Origin: Candidatus Zixiibacteriota bacterium
GTDB taxonomy: Bacteria > Zixibacteria > MSB-5A5 > JAABVY01
DNA length: 17,396 nt
NCBI GenBank assembly: GCA_014730285.1
Contig: WJIM01000360.1
Location: 1 to 17,396 of the forward strand
Reading direction: 5' to 3'
In this document: one piece after another, positions 1 to 6,350 of the stretch
How the letters are laid out: every line of letters starts with the position of its first letter
Position numbering within the stretch: position 1 is the stretch's first letter
Notes under the pieces: generated by a model
The model's database searches: none
Told to the model about the DNA's origin: nothing
What the model saw: the letters and a program-made list of their open reading frames with translations, nothing else
Made by a program: the position numbers and the translations under genes

Positions 1-1927
1 TGACAAAATGCTGCATCATATTCACGAATTTTTCATCTGAATTGTTTTTGTAATCAAATAGCATCATCCTGAGCATATGGAGTACATAGGCGCCCTTGGT
101 ATAGACTAACGTCGTATAATCCTCAGACTCTGTAGAGGCCAGCCTTCCACCCAGCCAAATCGGCCCGGCCTCCGATCCCTCAGACCAGACACCCCGGTAC
201 ATCGAGCCTTTTTCCGTAATGATATCCCTCCAGTCGTCCAGAAGCTTCAGGAATCGTTCGTTATCGCCGTCCCTGGTCTGTACAAACCAGGCGGCGGTAT
301 ACTCGGCAAAACCCTCGGACATCCACTGATCGTGATATGATTTGAAATGCACGATGGTAGGCCACCATTGATGTGCCACCTCATGGGCTCGGAAAGCGTC
401 CATCTCGAAGCCCTTGCCGCGGTCATCACGTTCGAAACTGCCCCATCCCAGATGCAGGAGTCCCGGGAAGCTCTGTCCGTGGGCAAGGGGAATTTCTGTC
501 ACCAGAAGTCTCTCGTAAGGATAATTGCCGTAAACCCTGGTGCAAAATTCAATCGCTTCTTTAACATCTTCAGCGGTTACCTCCAGCATATTCGGGCCGA
601 ACAACCGTCCCTGATGGCTGGCGTCGGAACGGAATACCTTTATTTCAGGAAACCCCGGTTCATTAACCGTAAGAGAGTCGAACCAGCCATAATTAAAGCC
701 CACCACCTGGATCGGATCATTGTTCTCCCAGACAGTGTAACGCCAGTCGCCCTCGACGCTGTCTTTTATCTTCTCACCGCAGGACAAAAATCGCAGCCAT
801 TCGGGAGTCTTGTAGGATAAAGTGAACGTTGCTTTGTTACGGAAGCCAAGTTCAGGATACCATCCTGCGGGCGCCAGGAGATAAAAATCACCCCAGACCG
901 ATTTTTTGATTACATCTCCGGACTCATAGTAAAACATCAAGGTATCATACTCGCCCTTCATCAGGGGACGATTGAAAAAGACCGTTGTAAAGTAGGCGTC
1001 GTCCTCCTCGAATTTATCGATTGCCAGATGATTACCGTCGGCGGTCGTGACCGAATCCATATCTATCTGATCGGTATGATTGAACCAGAGGCAGATCAGG
1101 CTGTCCTGGTTGGATTCAAAGATCAGCCTGCATGCAGTAATGAGATCTGTATTCTGTTTAATCGTCGTAATTATGTCATAATGCCTTGGATAAGCCTGAT
1201 CGACTTGCTCGCGCTCGTAAATATTCTTACCGGATTGGTAATGCTCCTGCGGAAAGAATCTGGTGATAGTCTGGATAACTTCATGTCCCATTTCGCGCTT
1301 GAATTCGGCCAGTTGCACCGATTCCGTTATTGTCGGATCGTAGTTATAGAGATAAAAATCATAGCTGTTTTCAGGAGCGAAGATTGTCAAAAGGTATGGA
1401 TTTTCCTGCGAGGTATAAAGTTTGGGAATCATATCTGATGCTATGTCGATCGAATAATCCTCGAGCCGGTCCATAAATCGCTTTGCTCTCGACTTAGATT
1501 TGCTGTCTTCCCTGACAGGTTGAATATCAGGCTGTGCAAAAAACTTTTCAAATACATCGCGGGAAAAGAAAAACAGTCCGTCACCAAACTTCTCATTGAA
1601 ATCCTCCTCCCCGGTAAATTTCTCAATCGAAAATTTCTCGACCGGTGTTGGACCGATAAGTCTGCACTGCCCGCGTCCAGTGAAATAAAAGCCAATAGTC
1701 TGCCCCGCAACCGGATTTAGAAATGAGATAGTGCCTTCCTCGAGAGTAAATTCGGCAGCATCCATAGCGAAATTAAAATCCCTGACCACTATTGACCGTG
1801 CAAAATCAATCTTTAAGTCTCGGATACTATCGTAAACATGTTCATAATTTTCTTTGGTGAATTGTGCATTGCCCGTGCCTGTGAGAATCAGGAGGCAGGC
1901 GGCGGTCAAAATAAGAAAACGATTCAT
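1..1927 (-). CDS. Secreted M1-family metallopeptidase (C-terminus off the left edge)
   Basis: The reading frame is open from the start codon to the window edge, giving 642 visible residues. Residues 1-21 form a signal peptide (hydrophobic LILTAACLLIL, then GNA-Q), so the product is exported. The gluzincin motif HEVAHQWW is at residues 515-522 (His515, Glu516, His519), and WMSEGFAEY supplies the third zinc ligand Glu538, exactly 18 residues after the second His; this is diagnostic of the M1 family. The substrate-anchoring GAMEN motif is not seen; its place is taken by GQSFPGLLHLGW. About 500 residues precede the catalytic domain, longer than in PepN-type enzymes. Two in-frame ATGs exist (1933 and 1927); 1927 is chosen because GGGGAG at 1941-1936 lies 8 nt from it and only 2 nt from the other. 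A weak promoter may lie at 1994-1964 (TTGACT, 19 nt, TATATC). The peptide substrate cannot be told. The family call is firm; aminopeptidase specificity is inferred. Confidence 0.9.
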   Translation of the reverse strand, partial: MNRFLILTAACLLILTGTGNAQFTKENYEHVYDSIRDLKIDFARSIVVRDFNFAMDAAEFTLEEGTISFLNPVAGQTIGFYFTGRGQCRLIGPTPVEKFSIEKFTGEEDFNEKFGDGLFFFSRDVFEKFFAQPDIQPVREDSKSKSRAKRFMDRLEDYSIDIASDMIPKLYTSQENPYLLTIFAPENSYDFYLYNYDPTITESVQLAEFKREMGHEVIQTITRFFPQEHYQSGKNIYEREQVDQAYPRHYDIITTIKQNTDLITACRLIFESNQDSLICLWFNHTDQIDMDSVTTADGNHLAIDKFEEDDAYFTTVFFNRPLMKGEYDTLMFYYESGDVIKKSVWGDFYLLAPAGWYPELGFRNKATFTLSYKTPEWLRFLSCGEKIKDSVEGDWRYTVWENNDPIQVVGFNYGWFDSLTVNEPGFPEIKVFRSDASHQGRLFGPNMLEVTAEDVKEAIEFCTRVYGNYPYERLLVTEIPLAHGQSFPGLLHLGWGSFERDDRGKGFEMDAFRAHEVAHQWWPTIVHFKSYHDQWMSEGFAEYTAAWFVQTRDGDNERFLKLLDDWRDIITEKGSMYRGVWSEGSEAGPIWLGGRLASTESEDYTTLVYTKGAYVLHMLRMMLFDYKNNSDEKFVNMMQHFV

Positions 1928-2039
1928 GATCATATCTCCCCGGTTTGTGAATGTCTTTTCTAAGATATAGACGCTTGAATCAAACACAAGTCAAAAAGAT
2001 TTTACAGGCGGGGAGGTGGATGGTTCGCATCCAACCGTA

Positions 2040-2134
2040 TCATTCTGAGGGAGCGTAGCGACTGAAGAATCTTTCACGAATCAAACAGATTCTTCGTCCG
2101 TCGGCAGCCGGATCAAAGACTTCGCTCAGAATGA
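2040..2134. repeat. Palindromic interspersed repeat, copy 1
   Basis: The segment is bounded by inverted ends TCATTCTGAG (2040-2049) and CTCAGAATGA (2125-2134). A nested inverted pair, GAAGAATCT (2064-2072) and AGATTCTTC (2088-2096), lies inside. It could fold into a two-part cruciform or RNA hairpin. It resembles the repeat at 17008-17131 in its opening (CATTCYGAGGGAG) and in the GAATCT block. I see no ORF in it. It lies between the M1 peptidase and the end of the thioredoxin operon. The rest of 1928-2200 holds only a weak hairpin, AGGGG/CCCCT, near 2165-2180. Confidence 0.6.
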
Positions 2135-2200
2135 CAGGTTTATCGGTCAAACTTTTTCAACACCCCCTGAAGATAGGGGCACCTTACCCAAAAATATTTG

Positions 2201-2851
2201 CTATCTCGAGATATATTCCTGCAGTTGCACAGAGTCGGTTTCGAACATACGGCCGCGGAGATACTCGAAGATTTTATGCAGTTTATCGGCTTCAACAAAG
2301 CCGGGGAGGGTGAAGAGGAATTTTTGAGTCTGGCCGTCATAGAACATAATGGTCGGGAATCCCGAGATGCCAAATATGTCCGGAAGGCCGGCTTCGCTCA
2401 AGACACGTTCGCGGTATTCCACTCGTTCATTTGAATTGGATTCAATTCTGACCGGAAGAACCTTGTGCTCGAAGGCATCCAGAATTTGAGTTTGTGTGAA
2501 GACCTCCGATTCCATTCGGTCACACGGCTGGCATTCCTCTGCACGGAAGAACATCATAGCGAAACGGCTTTCGCCTTCGATATCAGCCAGCGCTCGATTA
2601 AAACTTTGCCAGGGGATGGATTCGGCCAAGTCTTCTCTGGCAGGTTCCTGTTCGGAAACAGTTTTTACAGTATCTTCGATAATTTGTGCGGAATCCGATG
2701 TGTTTTCAGCAGTATCTGATTTAATCCCGCGTTCCTCGGAGATAATAGTAAGCCCCACAACTAGCAAAGCCACTCCGACCAGAACTAAAAGCAGCCAGGT
2801 GACTTTGGAACTGTAGTATGGATTCTTTTTCTCAGGCTCACGGCCTGTCAC
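2201..2851 (-). CDS. Membrane-anchored thioredoxin-like protein (CQPC)
   Basis: The 216-residue protein has a polar N-terminus, one membrane span at about residues 17-37 and a linker to about 80, then a thioredoxin fold. The redox motif is Cys107-Gln-Pro-Cys110 after the strand FAMMFFRAEE, and the cis-proline loop is GFPT with Pro166. This topology places the domain on the outer face of the membrane, where it would reduce or oxidise disulfides or handle a thiol partner. The fold resembles the Thioredoxin_7/SoxW-like group rather than classic WCGPC thioredoxin. The start is GTG at 2851, with GAGGG about 8-9 nt upstream, and the gene follows fmdB by 12 nt, so it is the last gene of a three-gene operon. 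The thiol-redox role is well supported; the partner is unknown. Confidence 0.88.
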   Translation of the reverse strand: MTGREPEKKNPYYSSKVTWLLLVLVGVALLVVGLTIISEERGIKSDTAENTSDSAQIIEDTVKTVSEQEPAREDLAESIPWQSFNRALADIEGESRFAMMFFRAEECQPCDRMESEVFTQTQILDAFEHKVLPVRIESNSNERVEYRERVLSEAGLPDIFGISGFPTIMFYDGQTQKFLFTLPGFVEADKLHKIFEYLRGRMFETDSVQLQEYISR

Positions 2852-2863
2852 AGATTATATCCC

Positions 2864-3052
2864 TCAAGTGAAGTTATTGCATGAGGCTCCGCTTGTGCCT
2901 CCTGATGTTGATCCTCCGCCGGTGGCAAAAGCCGACATCTTCTTTTCAGTCTTATCGGAATTGCATTTGGGGCAGGCGGGCTTTTTGTCGCCGTATACAA
3001 GCTCCTCGAACTCATGTCCGCATTGATTGCATTTATACTCATACAGAGGCAT
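2864..3052 (-). CDS. FmdB-family zinc ribbon protein
   Basis: This 62-residue protein begins MPLYEYKCNQCGHEFE, the signature of the FmdB/CxxC_CXXC_SSSS regulatory-type zinc ribbon. Two CxxC knuckles, Cys8/Cys11 and Cys27/Cys30, can bind one zinc. The tail is low-complexity Gly/Ser/Thr with one further Cys near residue 58. FmdB was named as a putative regulator of formamidase genes, but most homologues have no defined function and occur beside varied metabolic genes. Its start overlaps the end of the DUF6132-like gene by 14 bp, which suggests translational coupling. An AGGAG about 10 nt upstream lies inside the preceding gene. The family call is strong; the role is unknown. Confidence 0.9.
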   Translation of the reverse strand: MPLYEYKCNQCGHEFEELVYGDKKPACPKCNSDKTEKKMSAFATGGGSTSGGTSGASCNNFT

Positions 3053-3254
3053 CTTCTGTCTTCTCCTTTTTCTTCCATGGAAAGCTGAAACTTAATAAAA
3101 GGCCGATTATTCCGCCGTAAATGACAGATATATAGGGATTTGAGGTTATAGGGCAGTAACCACTGCGGCATCCGATTAAATAATAATACAGATATCCGCC
3201 GCCCAGTCCGGCCGCAATTATCGCTATTTTTATTATCCACCACTTTAATTTCAT
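3039..3254 (-). CDS. DUF6132-like small membrane protein
   Basis: The gene encodes 71 residues with two predicted membrane spans (about residues 6-26 and 43-59) joined by a loop, IGCRSGYCPITSNPYIS. The loop carries two cysteines, Cys29 and Cys34, and matches my recollection of the DUF6132 family signature (GCxSGxCPITSNP). The C-terminus is basic, then acidic. No biochemical role is known to me. The start at 3254 is preceded by AGAGGA about 9 nt upstream. It is the first gene of an operon with an FmdB zinc ribbon and a membrane thioredoxin, so its cysteine pair could be a thiol or metal site used with the thioredoxin; this is inference. That it is a real gene is well supported by coupling and composition; the family name is from memory. 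Confidence 0.78.
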   Translation of the reverse strand: MKLKWWIIKIAIIAAGLGGGYLYYYLIGCRSGYCPITSNPYISVIYGGIIGLLLSFSFPWKKKEKTEDASV

Positions 3255-3293
3255 AATTAAGAATCCTCTATCATAGCTTTTAGATACAAAACA

Positions 3294-3340
3294 GGCGGAA
3301 AAGGTTCAAGAAAATCTGGATTTTTTTGATCTTTTCCGCC
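3294..3340 (-). terminator. Long Rho-independent terminator of the transporter operon
   Basis: Perfect 10-nt arms, GGCGGAAAAG (3294-3303) and CTTTTCCGCC (3331-3340), enclose a second near-complementary pair (about 3306-3316 with 3319-3329), giving one long hairpin. Read on the minus strand it is followed by TGTTTTGT, a usable T-rich tail. It lies 15 nt past the stop of the small subunit gene and 40 nt before the DUF6132-like start, so it separates the two minus-strand operons. Confidence 0.7.
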
Positions 3341-3355
3341 AAAAGCTTCAGACTT

Positions 3356-3463
3356 TTACTCTTTGGCCTCTTTTTCACGCAATGTTTTGGTCAGGCAGAA
3401 TACCAGAAGCCCGGTTAAGCCCGTCCAATAAACTAACATAAATATCCAGCCGAATGTATCCAT
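3356..3463 (-). CDS. Small subunit-like single-span protein of the NSS transporter
   Basis: I read this gene from the ATG at 3463, one base after the TGA of the transporter gene, which gives 35 residues. A longer in-frame start inside the transporter gene (3544) would only add non-membrane residues read through that gene. The sequence starts MDTFGWIFMLVYWTG, continues as one hydrophobic helix and ends in a charged tail (TLREKEAKE). This matches the pattern of MetS, the very small subunit required by the MetP NSS transporter of Corynebacterium. GAGGC, about 6 nt upstream, lies in the last codons of the transporter. Position, size and topology argue that it is real; similarity to MetS is by architecture only. 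Confidence 0.7.
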   Translation of the reverse strand: MDTFGWIFMLVYWTGLTGLLVFCLTKTLREKEAKE

Positions 3464-3464
3464 A

Positions 3465-5084
3465 TCATGCCTCAGATTTATTTGCCTGATCTTCATCGAA
3501 CTCATCGGAAAGATCCAATTGTCCTTTATGCCTTCTCCAGGCAATGTAGGTCAGGGTACAAAGGATAATAAAGAGCGAAAGAAGGAAAAAACGCGCCATT
3601 AGAACATAGGGTTTATGTTCCGGATTAAAGGGATTTCCGGCCGGATCGGTATTCATAAGGATAACATCAAACCAGTTCTGATAAAGCCAAACTCCCAAAA
3701 TTCCTGCCAGGAAAAGAGGAGTAATATATTTTATCAAAACTCTGAATATTCCCGGTACTTTTATATTGGCGGCGCGATGTAGTTCTTTCCAGCCCTTCTT
3801 TGAGCCCAGAACCCATCCGAATAATATAATCTCAATCAAAGCTCCAAGTACTATAATGAAATTGGCGGCCCAGAAATCGATATCATCCATGACACCGTAT
3901 TTCAGGAACCATATAGCCGGTTGGCAAAGTATGAACATGAAGGCTCCCACCAACAAAACCGCTTCGCCTCGTGAAAGGCCGAACTCGTTTTTTAAGAATG
4001 CCACAATTGGCTGCACGATAGATATCGATGATGTCACTCCGGCCAGGAAGAGCATGAAGAACCAGATGAATCCGAAAACCGCACCTCCCGGAATCTGCTG
4101 GAATATCAATGGCATTGTAACAAAGCCCATAGAGAATGATCCTGAATCGGCTATTTGCTGAACGGCAGCCGGATTGGGACCAAAGAAGATAAAGGCAGCG
4201 GGGATAATAATCGAGCCTGCCAGCACGACTTCGGCGAATTCATTGGCTGTGGCCGAGGTCAGCCCGGAAAGGGCGACATCGTCCTTTTGGCGCAAATAAC
4301 TGGAATATGTGAGGATTACCCCCATACCGACAGAGAGCGTGAAAAACACCTGCCCTGCCGCCGCCAGCCATATTTGGGGGTCTTTCAGCTTTGAAAAGTC
4401 CTGGTTCCATAGATAGCCCAGGCCGTTTACAGCATTAGCCGAGGGTTCTGTTCCCGGGGGAAGGGTGAGTACGCGAACTGCCAGGATAATGCCCAGCACC
4501 AATAGAGTCGGAAGGGCAAAATTGCATACCTTTTCGATTCCGCCCCTTAAACCGAAGTAGATGACGACAATATTGATTATAAATGTTATCAGAAATAAGA
4601 TGTAAGTTGTGGTAAACGACCCTCCTTCCTCGACTCCAAGGTATTGGAGCCAGAAATGGGCCATTTTATCCGCTTCGGCGGCGCTGGCAACCTCAGGCAT
4701 TTTGCCAAGAATCGAGAAGATGCTGTATCCAAGCGTCCAGGACTCAATGTAGCAGTAGTATGAAAAGATTGCCAGTGGGCCGAAAACGGCCATGACACCA
4801 ATATATTTCAAAAACCTGCCTTTGGGCCTGAGGGCCTGAAATATGCCCGGGCCGGATGAGTGCCCGAACTGCCCCCCGTATCGTCCCAAGGTCCATTCCA
4901 CCCAAACCAGAGGAATTCCAACTACGATCAGCGCCACCAAATATGGGATCATGAAGGCGCCCGCTCCGAACTTGCCGGCTTCAGTGGGGAAACGCAGGAA
5001 GTTTCCGAGGCCGACAGCCGATCCGGAAACCGCCAGAATCACTCCCAGCTTGGTTCCCCATCTTTCACGGACTAATTTGGGCAT
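3465..5084 (-). CDS. Sodium:neurotransmitter symporter (NSS/SNF) family transporter
   Basis: This is a polytopic membrane protein of 539 residues, about 11-12 spans, which would couple Na+ entry to uptake of an amino acid or related compound. The unwound TM1 motif, SGSAVGLGNFLRFP at about residues 20-33, is the hallmark of the LeuT/MhsT family and forms the sodium and substrate sites. RERWGTKLG just before it is the conserved cytoplasmic gate segment. The tail is acidic (SDEFDEDQ). A TTG at 5105 would extend the protein by seven residues, but ATG 5084 is preferred, with AAGGA 9 nt upstream and the MPK.RERWG start typical of the family. A sigma70-like promoter lies upstream. The next gene is a likely small subunit. 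The substrate cannot be predicted. Confidence 0.93.
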   Translation of the reverse strand: MPKLVRERWGTKLGVILAVSGSAVGLGNFLRFPTEAGKFGAGAFMIPYLVALIVVGIPLVWVEWTLGRYGGQFGHSSGPGIFQALRPKGRFLKYIGVMAVFGPLAIFSYYCYIESWTLGYSIFSILGKMPEVASAAEADKMAHFWLQYLGVEEGGSFTTTYILFLITFIINIVVIYFGLRGGIEKVCNFALPTLLVLGIILAVRVLTLPPGTEPSANAVNGLGYLWNQDFSKLKDPQIWLAAAGQVFFTLSVGMGVILTYSSYLRQKDDVALSGLTSATANEFAEVVLAGSIIIPAAFIFFGPNPAAVQQIADSGSFSMGFVTMPLIFQQIPGGAVFGFIWFFMLFLAGVTSSISIVQPIVAFLKNEFGLSRGEAVLLVGAFMFILCQPAIWFLKYGVMDDIDFWAANFIIVLGALIEIILFGWVLGSKKGWKELHRAANIKVPGIFRVLIKYITPLFLAGILGVWLYQNWFDVILMNTDPAGNPFNPEHKPYVLMARFFLLSLFIILCTLTYIAWRRHKGQLDLSDEFDEDQANKSEA

Positions 5085-5144
5085 AGAGACATATCCTTTC
5101 TGCAAGGCGGATAATTGTCCATCTATCGCTTCGGATGTAGGATG

Positions 5145-5173
5145 ATTTTAGTAATATTCTAAGATTTGGGCAA
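5145..5173 (-). promoter_or_regulatory. Candidate sigma70-type promoter of the NSS operon
   Basis: On the minus strand TTGCCC (5173-5168) and TAAAAT (5150-5145) are separated by exactly 17 nt. This would start transcription near 5138 and leave a leader of about 54 nt before ATG 5084. The -10 matches consensus at 5 of 6 positions and the -35 at 4 of 6. Confidence 0.45.
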
Positions 5174-5250
5174 GTTTTTTTTATCGGGGGAAAGATTCAA
5201 ACAATTTGGGAGGATCATATCACAGCCGCACCGGCCGCCGAAAATTATCC

Positions 5251-5322
5251 TCAGCCGCCCTTCGAGTTGCGGATAAGCAGGAAAAAACCTATCAGAAGTA
5301 TAATGGCTATTGCAGTTTCCAA
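5251..5322 (-). CDS. Possible 23-residue single-span membrane microprotein (TTG start)
   Basis: In the 322-nt gap between the PAS gene and the transporter, a short minus-strand frame starts at TTG 5322, with AAGGA (5334-5330) 7 nt upstream. It reads a hydrophobic helix (AIAIILLIGFFLLI) and then a basic end, RNSKGG, before TGA. Size, one helix and a positively charged C-terminus are usual for real membrane microproteins, and the ribosome site is well spaced. Against it are the TTG start, an upstream in-frame stop that forbids any longer version, and no recognised family. Apart from this and the NSS promoter, I see nothing clear in 5085-5406. Confidence 0.3.
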   Translation of the reverse strand: METAIAIILLIGFFLLIRNSKGG

Positions 5323-5406
5323 AATCTGTTCCTTTCGTCGTTCAGACTTTTAAACATAAAAGAATGGGGATTGTTCGTGAATTTGGAATTATTTTGTCGA
5401 GAAGGT

Positions 5407-6246
5407 CTATTGTTCTGCCGGACTTGAATCCTCGATATTCAAAAGATTTTTCTCGGCCTTCTCGATTTCCGGATCGACCAGGAAGCAGGCAATTGCAGTC
5501 ATCTCATTCTTATTGTTGACAAGCGGCGCCGTGGTAAGGCGCATTTTAACCGGCGCGCCGTCAGCCTTTTTGCAGAGAATTACCGAATCGAAACCGCCCT
5601 TTCTGGTCTGGCGGATAACATGCTCCTGCATCTCCTCCGGCTCAATCCCCGTGATCAAGGATGATAGCTGCTTGCCTTTAATCACTTCCAGCCTAACGCC
5701 GAATAATTCTTCTGCATTTTTATTGATATATGAAATACTGCCGTAAGTATCCAGCTTAAGAATCGGAATTAGTGCGGACTGGACGATTTTCGATAATTCA
5801 CGGTTTTCCCTTTGCGCCTTTTTCAATTCTGTAATATCAACAATGTTTACTATCAAAGAAGGTTTTCCCATATAGTTCATGCGGGCGGATTTCAGCATAA
5901 TATCCAGTATTGTACGGTCTTTTGTAATTGCCTTTAATTCATACTGCGGCACCACATCCTCGCCGGAAATCCTTTTGTAGGCCCGCTCCTTAACAATTTC
6001 GCGGTAATCGGGATGCACAAAATCCCAAATTTGGAAATTTTTATATTCTTCTTCAGTATAACCGAACATCTCGTTGAAGCGGGGATTAGCATAGACGACA
6101 TGATCTTCGGAGTAGATTATGATTCCCACCAGGCTGTTTTCGATTAAGGTCTTATATTTTCGTTCCGACTCGATTACCATCTCGCGGACAACGTCTTGAA
6201 TTTCTGAGCTGTTGATCTTTTCTTTGAGGAATCCGTTTTTATGCAT
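5407..6246 (-). CDS. Tandem PAS-domain sensor protein without output domain
   Basis: From ATG 6246 the protein has 279 residues: a charged helical lead-in, PAS-1 at about 29-139 (ESERKYKTLIENS, then YANPRFNEMFGYT, ending in IVDITELKKA), a short coiled coil, and PAS-2 at about 149-259 (ISYINKNAEELFGV). No kinase, GGDEF, HTH or other output domain follows, and the end is a short acidic tail. It probably senses a small ligand or redox cofactor and passes the signal by protein contact. An upstream in-frame ATG at 6294 would add 16 residues. I prefer 6246 because GGAG lies 6 nt before it, while 6294 has no clear ribosome site and its extra codons read through a hairpin and a run of seven G. It follows the polyferredoxin gene by 104 nt and could share its transcript. 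The ligand is unknown. Confidence 0.85.
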   Translation of the reverse strand: MHKNGFLKEKINSSEIQDVVREMVIESERKYKTLIENSLVGIIIYSEDHVVYANPRFNEMFGYTEEEYKNFQIWDFVHPDYREIVKERAYKRISGEDVVPQYELKAITKDRTILDIMLKSARMNYMGKPSLIVNIVDITELKKAQRENRELSKIVQSALIPILKLDTYGSISYINKNAEELFGVRLEVIKGKQLSSLITGIEPEEMQEHVIRQTRKGGFDSVILCKKADGAPVKMRLTTAPLVNNKNEMTAIACFLVDPEIEKAEKNLLNIEDSSPAEQ

Positions 6247-6257
6247 CAGAATCTCCG

Positions 6258-6285
6258 ATATTGGTGAACCAATCCCCCCCAATAT
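6258..6285 (-). promoter_or_regulatory. Inverted repeat and G7 run before the PAS gene
   Basis: Arms ATATTGG (6258-6264) and CCAATAT (6279-6285) can pair around 14 nt. An alternative tight inverted repeat, TTGGT/ACCAA, sits at 6261-6272. The fold ends 4-5 nt short of the ribosome site for ATG 6246, so it could act on translation or as an operator. The minus strand carries seven consecutive G at 6280-6274. Confidence 0.35.
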
Positions 6286-6350
6286 TATTGACATTATGCT
6301 CTATCGGTCGAATTTGATGATTACTAAACCTCAGGCAGGCAGGAAAATGT

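Noticed and set aside
347..820. 157-codon plus-strand frame within the M1 peptidase gene, and similar opposite-strand frames elsewhere (for example 14049-14735, 10826-11320)
   Set aside because: They lie antisense to genes with clear catalytic motifs and have no recognisable domains or ribosome sites.
2161..2185. Hairpin AGGGG/CCCCT after the thioredoxin gene as a terminator
   Set aside because: The stem is short and no T-run follows on the minus strand.
3464..3544. 62-residue version of the small subunit starting inside the transporter gene
   Set aside because: The extra 27 residues are the transporter C-terminus read in another frame, with no hydrophobic or conserved character.
5085..5105. 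Transporter start at TTG 5105
   Set aside because: ATG 5084 has AAGGA 9 nt upstream and gives the family-typical N-terminus.
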